Assembly: GCA_023393635.1 (NCBI GenBank)
Contig: JAEWKT010000034.1
Coordinates: forward strand, 1-6,004
From: Pseudomonadota bacterium
GTDB taxonomy: Bacteria > Pseudomonadota > Gammaproteobacteria > Pseudomonadales > Moraxellaceae
Reading direction: 5' to 3'
Length of the DNA: 6,004 nucleotides
The notes under the pieces are model-generated. The model ran no database searches, was not told the DNA's origin, and saw only the letters and a program-made list of their open reading frames with translations. Shown here piece by piece: positions 1 through 4,679 of the stretch. Every line of letters starts with the position of its first letter. Within the stretch, counting starts at the first letter, position 1. The position numbers were made by a program, and so were the translations under genes.

Positions 1-8
1 CAATCAAA

Positions 9-200
9 TTGATTACACCTTTCGATGCCACACTTGCGCTGACAAGTATTGTGGCACAGGAACTCTTTACACAGCACGAAGCCCTAGTGCATCAGCTAAA
101 GCGAAATTACGGATATTTATACTCGCATTCACATCACGATCTTCAACCAGGTTGCAACCTGGACATTCAAACAATCTGACACTTAGCGGTAACTTTTCCA
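9..200 (-). ncRNA. Predicted omegaRNA scaffold (guide RNA of TnpB)
   Basis: In known IS200/IS605 elements the omegaRNA overlaps the 3' end of tnpB and runs through the right end, and the flanking host bases form the guide. Here that places it on the minus strand, ending at position 9 with the 26-56 hairpin near its 3' end. The guide would then start at position 8 and read TTTGATTG before leaving the window. The upstream limit near 200 is only a rough guess. No promoter or covariation evidence is available, so this rests on position and family knowledge. Confidence 0.4.
26..56 (-). repeat. Right-end stem-loop of the IS605-type element
   Basis: TGCCAC (26-31) pairs with GTGGCA (51-56), and ACTTG (32-36) pairs with CAAGT (43-47). 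Three bases, 48-50, are bulged and the loop is CGCTGA. The hairpin lies between the tnpB stop and the inferred right end at position 9. It can serve both as the TnpA recognition hairpin and as the 3' hairpin of the omegaRNA. Its bulge differs from that of the left-end hairpin, where a single T is unpaired. Confidence 0.68.
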
Positions 201-1206
201 TCTTATAGCCACAGCAAGAACAAGTTTTTGAACTTGGCACAAATCGGCCAATTCGCAGAATGTTCTTACCAAACCATTTTGCCTTGTATTGCAATATAGT
301 GAGAAATTGACCCCAAGCTACATCCGAAATGGATTTTGCAAGTTTACTGTTCTTAACCATGTTTTTAATTCCTAAATCTTCTACTGCATACGTGGTCGCT
401 TGGTTTTCACAGATCAAGTGATGCGTTAGTTTGTGATGTAGGTCTAAGCGTTGCAGGCGCACTTTTTCATGGATACGTGCAACACTTAATTTCTGACGTT
501 GATAATTCCTGGATTCTTTTTTCTTTCGGGCAAATATCTTTTGCTGAATTGCCAATCCATTTTGAGCTTGTCGTAAATATTTTGGATTTTCAATTTTTTG
601 ACCATCCGACTGAATCAACAAGTGATTTATGCCCAAATCAATACCAATTGTTTTATCTGCCTCAATTGTGGATGCTGTTACTTTGGCTTGATTGGTTTCA
701 ACTAAAATTGATGCGTAATACTTTCCTGTTGCTGTTTTACTAATAGTGACAGTTTTAATCTTTCCAGCAAATTGACGACTAAATACAGCTTTAATGCCTT
801 TTAATTTAGGTAGATTCAGTGTGCCTTTTTCAAAATCAACACTACCATGTTGAGGGCATTGATATGATCGTTGTGGAATTTTCTTGGACTTGAACTTGGG
901 GAATTTTGCCCGACCTTTGAAGAAGTTTCCAAAAGCCGTATAAACATGAAGTAATCCACTAAGTAGGGTTTGACTGTTCACCTCATTGAGCCATGAGTAT
1001 TGTTCTTGCTTTTTCATACTCACAAGCTGATCCTGAATATCTTTTCGACTCAGTGTTTTTTTATGTTCATCATAATATTTTTGTTGAAGTGCTAAAGCCC
1101 AGTTGTAAGTAAACCTGGCACAGCCGAAGTGCTTTTCGATTAGAACTTTTTGCTCACCATTCGGATAAATACGATACTTGTAGGCTTTCATTTGAACTTC
1201 ATTCAT
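67..1206 (-). CDS. tnpB: TnpB, RNA-guided endonuclease of the IS200/IS605 element
   Basis: TnpB is the ancestor-type relative of Cas12. It binds an omegaRNA made from the element's right end and cuts DNA next to the target motif, which favours keeping the element. The 379-residue protein is full length for the family. The N-terminal region starts with KAYKYRIYPNGEQK (7-20), typical of these proteins. The RuvC residues are visible: D190 in GIDLGIN, E276 in VEDLGIKNM and the Asp of DRDVNAS (D358 is the likely one). A zinc ribbon lies between them, with C329/C332 and C348/C351. There is no internal stop or frameshift, so it is probably active. An alternative start is Met6 (1191), with GAAG a few bases upstream; it better fits family starts and the predicted promoter. 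It is divergent from tnpA with a 39-bp gap. Confidence 0.93.
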   Translation of the reverse strand: MNEVQMKAYKYRIYPNGEQKVLIEKHFGCARFTYNWALALQQKYYDEHKKTLSRKDIQDQLVSMKKQEQYSWLNEVNSQTLLSGLLHVYTAFGNFFKGRAKFPKFKSKKIPQRSYQCPQHGSVDFEKGTLNLPKLKGIKAVFSRQFAGKIKTVTISKTATGKYYASILVETNQAKVTASTIEADKTIGIDLGINHLLIQSDGQKIENPKYLRQAQNGLAIQQKIFARKKKESRNYQRQKLSVARIHEKVRLQRLDLHHKLTHHLICENQATTYAVEDLGIKNMVKNSKLAKSISDVAWGQFLTILQYKAKWFGKNILRIGRFVPSSKTCSCCGYKMEKLPLSVRLFECPGCNLVEDRDVNASINIRNFALADALGLRAV

Positions 1207-1212
1207 ACCTAT

Positions 1213-1241
1213 AATTTAGCAAATATTAATATTGGTGTAAA
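1213..1241 (-). promoter_or_regulatory. Putative promoter of tnpB in the divergent gap
   Basis: On the minus strand, TTTACA (1241-1236) is followed by a 17-base spacer and TAAATT (1218-1213). Transcription would start close to 1206, which favours the internal TnpB start at 1191. The plus-strand TATAAT at 1210-1215 overlaps it, so the two genes may compete for polymerase. This is a consensus match only. Confidence 0.35.
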
Positions 1242-1245
1242 TAAC

Positions 1246-1644
1246 ATGAAGTCACATTACCACTGTGTTTATAAGCTAACTTATCATTTAGTGTTGGTAA
1301 CAAAATACAGGAGAAAATGCTTTACAGATGAAATCCTCAATCGCCTTGAAGAAATCGTAAGAAAGAACTGTCAAGATTGGGAAATTGACTTGCTTGAGTT
1401 TAATGGTGAAGCTGACCACATTCATTTATTACTAGAAATGCACCCTAATATCATGCCAAGCAAGTTTATAAATAACCTCAAAACGGTATCTAGCAGACTT
1501 ATACGCAAAGAATTTGATGCAGAACTAAAGCAGTATTATTGGGAGCCTGTACTTTGGACCAGGGCTTATTGCTTGCTTACAACAGGTGGTGCGACAATTG
1601 ATGTAATTCGTGAATATATAAACAATCAAGAAAGACCCGAATAA
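1246..1644 (+). CDS. tnpA: TnpA, Y1 HUH single-strand transposase
   Basis: TnpA excises and reinserts the element as single-stranded DNA circles, binding the stem-loops at both ends and cutting through a 5'-phosphotyrosine. The 132-residue protein is slightly short but has all key parts. The HUH motif is H58-I-H60 in EADHIHLLLEMHP, and the nucleophile is Y124 in the last helix (IREYINNQ). The N-terminal YHLVLVTKYRRKCF is typical of the IS200 Tnp fold (Y1_Tnp, PF01797). I chose the ATG at 1246 because family proteins begin just before this YHLV stretch; the open frame extends upstream only through intergenic sequence. A TATAAT box at 1210-1215 could be its -10, but no good -35 is seen. The left-end stem-loop begins 22 bases after the stop. 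Confidence 0.93.
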   Translation: MKSHYHCVYKLTYHLVLVTKYRRKCFTDEILNRLEEIVRKNCQDWEIDLLEFNGEADHIHLLLEMHPNIMPSKFINNLKTVSSRLIRKEFDAELKQYYWEPVLWTRAYCLLTTGGATIDVIREYINNQERPE

Positions 1645-1666
1645 CGAAAAGTCGTGCTATCCATCT

Positions 1667-1692
1667 CCACCTAAATCGAAGATTATAGATGG
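1667..1692 (-). repeat. Left-end stem-loop of the IS605-type element (TnpA binding site)
   Basis: On the bottom strand, CCATCTA-T-AATC pairs with GATT-TAGGTGG around a TTC loop. That is an 11-bp stem with one unpaired T in the middle. On the top strand one pair becomes C-A instead of a T-G wobble, so the bottom strand folds better. A single extrahelical T in mid-stem is the feature TnpA of IS608 reads. An alternative pairing CCATCT (1661-1666) with AGATGG (1687-1692) also exists. The inferred cleavage site lies 18 bases from the foot of the stem. Confidence 0.68.
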
Positions 1693-1710
1693 GGAATTTC
1701 GCACAGTTAG

Positions 1711-1965
1711 TTAAAACGATAATCCTGTGCGGGTAAATTCCAAACGGATCTACCGCATCATGAAGCAGAATCAGTTATTGCTCACTAACGCCATGCCACG
1801 ATGCAATGACAGAACCCATGAAAAACAGGTGATTGTACCGCTATCCAATACGCCCTTGCGAAGCAGTGCTTCTCATCAGATGGCTTTGAGATCAAATGCT
1901 GGAGCGGTGAGAAGGTGCGGGTCATCTTTAGCCTGCACTGTTGCGATCGGGAGGTCATCAGTTGA
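1711..1965 (+). pseudogene. IS2-group (IS3 family) orfB remnant, frameshifted and interrupted
   Basis: Fragment of a DDE transposase of the IS2 group. Frame 2 from about 1715 reads NDNPVRVNSKRIYRIMKQNQ and continues to about 1850. A frameshift near 1850-1858 moves to frame 1, which gives SSDGFEIKCWSGEKVRVIFS and then CCDREVIS before TGA at 1963-1965. IS2 OrfB carries the matching blocks KRVYRVM, RWCSDGFEF and LDCCDRE. The rest of the DDE domain, including the catalytic Glu, is absent. The left side is cut by the IS605-type element; bases 2-8 plus 1711 onward restore codons for N-Q-I-K-N-D-N-P. The rest of orfB and orfA should lie left of the window. Non-functional. Confidence 0.75.
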
Positions 1966-2088
1966 TTGATCACTCACGATGATCGTTCCGTGACCCAAGA
2001 TCGTTTCATATCCGTTAATCTTAAAACTATACTTGAATTCAAGCTTAATCACATGTGCATGCAGATCAGGTGGCTTTTCAATGGACAT
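1966..2088 (-). other. Unrecognised truncated ORF (5' part only)
   Basis: An ATG at 2088 opens a minus-strand frame beginning MSIEKPPDLHAHVIKLEFKY and continuing with alternating polar and hydrophobic residues to about residue 41. The frame then runs into the antisense of the IS2 remnant and stops at 1876, so any original 3' part is gone. No Shine-Dalgarno sequence is obvious upstream. I do not recognise the protein. It could be the stump of a gene cut when the IS2-type element landed or when a deletion joined these pieces, or a chance frame. Between 2089 and 2174 I see nothing else. Confidence 0.25.
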
Positions 2089-2174
2089 GGCGCTTGCCTG
2101 AGGCAGTAAATTTAAAAGCTAAACACTACAGGATTAATAAGGATAAGTAACGGATGAATGTCACAGTCTAATGA

Positions 2175-2413
2175 GTAAAGTTTTGCTTCTATACCAGCAA
2201 CCAATTGCTCAACCATTTTTATGTCAGCAACATGTCCATTCCATAAAGCAGAACAGGCAATTTCACCAAATTGATTCATCGCAATATGTAATTTACAGCC
2301 ATAAAACCAGCCCATTGAGCTTCTACCACGTGATGAAATTTGGACTAATGATTTATGACGCTGAATACGTTGAGTTTTACAAACTGCCAGAGTTGTTGAA
2401 TCAATCCATAAAT
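2175..2413 (-). pseudogene. IS982-family transposase fragment
   Basis: Internal piece of an IS982-family DDE transposase. The visible core runs from IDSTTLAVCKTQRIQRHK through SSMGWFYGCKLHIAMNQFGE to the block ending VEQLVAGIEAKLY. IS982 proteins carry the same order: the first catalytic Asp in IDST, then RHK, then GWFFGFKLH. The N-terminal third is missing, and after AKLY the sequence departs from the family where a DRGY-type motif with the second Asp is expected, so the C-terminal half is also gone. A longer open frame (2112-2519) continues both ways through unrelated DNA. Neither terminal repeat is seen. The fragment ends about 15 bases before the DUF4236 start codon. Confidence 0.72.
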
Positions 2414-2427
2414 ATAATGAGAGCAAT

Positions 2428-2756
2428 ATGGGTTTTAGATTTCGTAAAAGTATTAAATTATTCCCGGGTTTTAAAATTAATCTGCCCCATAAAGGCATCA
2501 GCAGTGCCAGCATTGGCAAACCTGGTGCTTCTCTAAATATTGGGAAAAAGGTACGCGAACCAGTGTCGGCATTTCAGGTACGGGACTATCTTACTCTAAA
2601 CACCAGCCTTACTCTAAAAAGACCCGTGTTCCACAACCGACATCGCTAGAACACACGGAATATAATCCTCAGAATTTAGAACAACCGAAGACAAAGATCT
2701 GGCCTTGGATTATTTTTGGAATATTGTGTTTTATGGTGGGTGCCGACATTTTTTAG
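2428..2756 (+). pseudogene. DUF4236 small membrane-anchored protein, broken by a one-base frameshift
   Basis: The frame from ATG 2428 reads MGFRFRKSIKLFPGFKINL, then IGKPGASLNIGKK, the hallmark start of DUF4236 proteins. At the A5G run 2545-2550 the family sequence moves to frame 3 and continues GTRTSVGISGTGLSYS, then a polar linker, a hydrophobic C-terminal segment (IWPWIIFGILCFMVG) and TAG at 2754-2756. Read through, the protein would be 109 residues. Unshifted translation gives 73 residues with an unrelated tail ending at 2649. One lost A (five instead of six) explains it, or a sequencing error. A -1 ribosomal slip on AAG at 2548-2550 would restore the family sequence exactly. Residues after KINL (PHKGISSAS) also diverge from the usual SKSG-type motif. 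A weak RBS, GAGAG, lies at about 2419-2423. Function is unknown for the family. Confidence 0.78.
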
Positions 2757-2780
2757 CAAGAACAGCATTGTATTTTGATC

Positions 2781-2810
2781 AAAAAAAATGCCCACATGGA
2801 TGAATGGGCA
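2781..2810 (-). terminator. Rho-independent terminator (minus strand)
   Basis: On the minus strand TGCCCA (2810-2805) pairs with TGGGCA (2794-2789) around a 10-base loop, followed by eight T. It lies 10 bases after the stop of a small minus-strand frame at 2821. It is also the first good terminator downstream of the ATPase gene that ends at 3028. The 3' arm, T run and following GATCAAAA are identical to a second site at 4616-4637. Confidence 0.78.
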
Positions 2811-2820
2811 AACTAAGGAA

Positions 2821-2992
2821 TTAATATCCTTCAGAAACTCCAGCGCAATTCTCGCTACTTTCAGTAAGCGACTCTGGCTCAATCATGAGGGTCTGACTCA
2901 ATCGAATCGAGGTAAATCGATCCATCACAATTGGAGCAGAAATTATGCTTGAATACATTCTTAGATGATGCTGAAAAGTCTTTGAGTTTTAA
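2821..2992 (-). other. Small overlapping ORFs before a terminator, probable gene remnant
   Basis: Two short minus-strand frames overlap. One is open from 2992 to the stop at 2879-2881 and contains KHNFCSNCDGSIYLDS, a CxxC knuckle of zinc-ribbon type, without a start codon of its own in view. The other begins at ATG 2958 (45 codons) or at ATG 2886 (21 codons, overlapping the first stop), ends with SENCAGVSEGY and stops at 2821-2823. The terminator follows 10 bases later, which suggests real 3' coding sequence. A frameshift between the two would join them into one protein tail. The CxxC context faintly recalls GFA/CENP-V-type zinc folds, but this is a guess. I do not recognise the gene. The rest of 2993-3027 holds nothing visible. 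Confidence 0.3.
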
Positions 2993-3027
2993 TCAATAAA
3001 TAAGAGTATTCATGTCTACCCTCAACT

Positions 3028-4260
3028 TTACTTATTTTCAGATAGCAACCAATCGAGAGCACTCATTTTTACAATACCATTATAATTTGCTTCAGCCCCT
3101 ATCGTGTCTAAGGTAAGTAAATATTTGGGATACGAATCAGAAATTTTCTGTAATGGACGTAACTCTCGGCTGAGTGTCTCCTCATTGAGCGTTTCTAATG
3201 CCACCTGATAATAAGTTAAATTCTGTAAAGTATCGACAGCAACAAAATCAATTTCATATTCATCAACCCGCCCTACATAGACCGTATAACCTCGTCTGAT
3301 AAGCTCAAGATAAATTACATTTTCTAAGATATGACCTTGATCAGCATTAGCATCAGGCAACATAATCCGGCGCAATCCGACATCAACTAAATAGTATTTT
3401 TCAGAGGATTGTAATAACTCACGCCCGCGTACTTTAAATTGTGCAACACTATAAAATAACAAACTGTCCTGTAAGCCCTGAATATAGCGTTTTACTGTTT
3501 CAAATGAAATTTTAACCCCATTTGAAACAAAGGTATTTTTAATTTTATTGATGGAAATAGGTGAGCCTGTCACGCTTGCCAAATATCTTGCGACACGCTC
3601 GAGAGAGTTAATATCGGCAGTATTCAAACGGGGAATAACATCTTTAAACATTACACTGGCATAGACCGCTTGCAAGTAATCATAAGTTTCTTGCTGGCTA
3701 GTCATGGCAAGCGTATAAGGGAAACTACTGCGCGTATACATGGCATACAAATCACGATTGGATAATTGTTGGATGATCGGATTATTTTCAATATGCCACT
3801 GTTTAAATTCTTGGAATGACAAAGGTAGAACATGTTGCTCGATATAGCGTCCTGTAAGTAAAGTCGCAAGTTCTCCACTTAGAAAGAATGCGTTTGAGCC
3901 TGTAATATATAAATCAATATAATCCCGAACATATAAAGAGTCGACCACTTTCTCAAAATTGGTAACATGTTGTATTTCATCTAAAAAAACATAGTTTTTT
4001 TTACTTTTATCAACTTTGGACAATACATAATCATGTAGTTTACGGTAATCGGTGAGTTCTTCAAATTCCATAAATTCGAAGTTGATGGCAATGATGTTTT
4101 CGGCTTGTACACCCTGTGCTTTTAGGTCTTGTTGAAACATCGCCAATAAGGTGGATTTTCCAGAGCGACGTACACCTGAAAGTACTTTAATGACATCACG
4201 GTTTTGCCATGTATTCAGAAATTTTAAGTAACCATCACGTCGAATATTAGCGCTTCTCAT
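3028..4260 (-). CDS. AAA_14 / DUF4143 family ATPase
   Basis: A 410-residue P-loop ATPase of the AAA_14 (PF13173) plus DUF4143 (PF13635) family, full length and intact. The nucleotide-binding half shows Walker A GVRRSGKST (29-37), Walker B YVFLDEI (90-96) and a sensor-like YITGSNA (118-124). Residues about 232-265 look like a winged helix. The DUF4143 half ends with E313, EIDFV (336-340) and YYQVALE (350-356). These sit where PD-(D/E)XK nucleases have their catalytic residues, but a catalytic Lys is not evident (QVA, not QxK), so nuclease activity is doubtful. The protein is predicted to be cytosolic. Family function is poorly defined; toxin, defence or DNA-related roles are only suggestions. 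It appears to be transcribed alone: no gene overlaps it, and the next minus-strand terminator is at 2781-2810. No Shine-Dalgarno is clear before the ATG; the start matches the usual family N-terminus. Confidence 0.9.
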   Translation of the reverse strand: MRSANIRRDGYLKFLNTWQNRDVIKVLSGVRRSGKSTLLAMFQQDLKAQGVQAENIIAINFEFMEFEELTDYRKLHDYVLSKVDKSKKNYVFLDEIQHVTNFEKVVDSLYVRDYIDLYITGSNAFFLSGELATLLTGRYIEQHVLPLSFQEFKQWHIENNPIIQQLSNRDLYAMYTRSSFPYTLAMTSQQETYDYLQAVYASVMFKDVIPRLNTADINSLERVARYLASVTGSPISINKIKNTFVSNGVKISFETVKRYIQGLQDSLLFYSVAQFKVRGRELLQSSEKYYLVDVGLRRIMLPDANADQGHILENVIYLELIRRGYTVYVGRVDEYEIDFVAVDTLQNLTYYQVALETLNEETLSRELRPLQKISDSYPKYLLTLDTIGAEANYNGIVKMSALDWLLSENK

Positions 4261-4273
4261 TATTTACACTTAG

Positions 4274-4301
4274 AATCTAAATTTTTAATAAATTCTATCA
4301 A
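4274..4301 (-). promoter_or_regulatory. Putative promoter of the ATPase gene
   Basis: On the minus strand TTGATA (4301-4296), a 16-base spacer and TAGATT (4279-4274) lie just upstream of the ATG at 4260. They would give a very short leader. The surrounding DNA is so AT-rich that chance matches are likely; TTTACA with a 19-base spacer to TAGAAT is a competing reading. Confidence 0.28.
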
Positions 4302-4404
4302 ATTTTAGAACTCATATGTAAATACATTTAACTTTTAAAAAAGTTTAAAGGTTAAGTGAAACATTCAAAGCTGCTGTTGAAGCATGCGGATAGTAAATGT
4401 AATA

Positions 4405-4418
4405 AAAATCTAGATTTT
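4405..4418. repeat. 14-bp perfect palindrome in the AT-rich intergenic region
   Basis: AAAATCTAGATTTT is a perfect dyad lying between the divergent ATPase gene (minus) and the small membrane ORF (plus). It is followed by CTTTTTT on the plus strand. It could be a regulator's operator or a weak terminator. The rest of 4261-4454 is AT-rich with no gene visible, apart from an imperfect AACTTTT/AAAAGTT inverted repeat around 4330-4345. Confidence 0.4.
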
Positions 4419-4454
4419 ATCTTTTTTGATTATTTTCCATGTCATGTTATGTCA

Positions 4455-4483
4455 TTGATGCTGCGACTTAACTGCTATATAAA
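4455..4483 (+). promoter_or_regulatory. Sigma-70-type promoter for the small membrane ORF
   Basis: TTGATG (4455-4460) and TATAAA (4478-4483) are separated by exactly 17 bases, a good housekeeping-type match. Transcription would start near 4490, about 20 bases before the ATG at 4510. Confidence 0.55.
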
Positions 4484-4509
4484 TTAAGTGAAAAGTAAAT
4501 GAAACTAAG

Positions 4510-4599
4510 ATGTTAACTAGAGTGGAACTCATTTTTGTGTTGCTGATGGTCTCAGCCTTAATACTCATTGCTTATGAATTGCTAAAAGGTTTATTTTAA
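4510..4599 (+). CDS. Putative 29-residue single-pass membrane peptide
   Basis: A short frame from ATG 4510 to TAA 4597-4599. It starts MLTRVE, runs through a continuous hydrophobic stretch (residues about 7-22, LIFVLLMVSALILIAY) and ends ELLKGLF. The charge pattern (Arg before, Lys after the segment) does not fix the topology. A good promoter sits 27-55 bases upstream. The Shine-Dalgarno is weak: only AAG-type purines lie directly before the ATG. No family is recognised; it could be a regulatory membrane peptide or a type I toxin-like peptide, but I see no clear antisense RNA. It is too short for most gene callers. Coding status is inferred from hydrophobicity and the promoter. Confidence 0.45.
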   Translation: MLTRVELIFVLLMVSALILIAYELLKGLF

Positions 4600-4615
4600 A
4601 GTCACCTATACATGT

Positions 4616-4637
4616 TTTTGATCAAAAAAAATGCCCA
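4616..4637 (-). repeat. 22-bp direct repeat, 3' half of an interrupted terminator
   Basis: The 22 bases here are identical to 2773-2794: TTTTGATC, eight A, then TGCCCA on the plus strand. Read on the minus strand this is the 3' arm and T8 tract of a terminator. The 5' arm lies beyond the IS3 element, at about 5848-5854. The two copies bound a 1.8-kb segment with the ATPase and the membrane peptide. Confidence 0.8.
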
Positions 4638-4639
4638 TA

Positions 4640-4677
4640 GGGTAATACCCCCATTAATAACCGAAGTTAAAAGTAGA
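4640..4677 (+). repeat. Left terminal inverted repeat of the IS3-family element
   Basis: Reads GGGTAATACCCCC then, after a divergent middle, TTAAAAGTAGA. It matches the right repeat in the GGTAAT, CCCCC and TAAAAGTAGA blocks. The orfB stop codon begins 3 bases further in. GGGTA-A-TACCC is also a small palindrome at the tip. Confidence 0.75.
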
Positions 4678-4679
4678 GG

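Larger units (their letters stand above)
9..1710 (-). mobile_element. IS200/IS605-family insertion sequence (tnpA + tnpB, apparently complete)
   Basis: This is a single-strand transposon of about 1702 bp with divergent tnpB (minus) and tnpA (plus). Seen directly: a stem-loop lies inside each end (26-56 and 1667-1692), there are no terminal inverted repeats and no target duplication. On the bottom strand the left flank reads TTTTAA just before the element and the element ends in TCAA. Insertion 3' of TTTAA and an end in TCAA are known for IS605-type elements. The two ends share TT (9-10 and 1711-1712), so sequence alone leaves a 2-bp ambiguity that the TCAA convention settles. Joining position 8 to 1711 gives an open IS2-type reading frame, which supports these limits. 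The left flank is only 8 bases long in this window. Confidence 0.82.

Noticed and set aside
477..743. Plus-strand frame of 88 codons opposite tnpB
   Set aside because: It is antisense to the well-supported TnpB RuvC region and has no RBS or family-like motifs.
1661..1692. Terminator for tnpA
   Set aside because: The stem-loop follows the tnpA stop but no T run comes after it on the plus strand, and its bulged-T stem and position fit the transposon end better.
2171..2536. Plus-strand frame of 121 codons
   Set aside because: It is antisense to the IS982 transposase fragment and then overlaps the DUF4236 start in another frame; the fragment and the DUF4236 motifs explain the DNA better.
2676..2882. 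Minus-strand frame of 68 codons
   Set aside because: It runs straight through the terminator hairpin and into the antisense of the DUF4236 tail. The neighbouring frame that stops at 2821 fits the terminator better.
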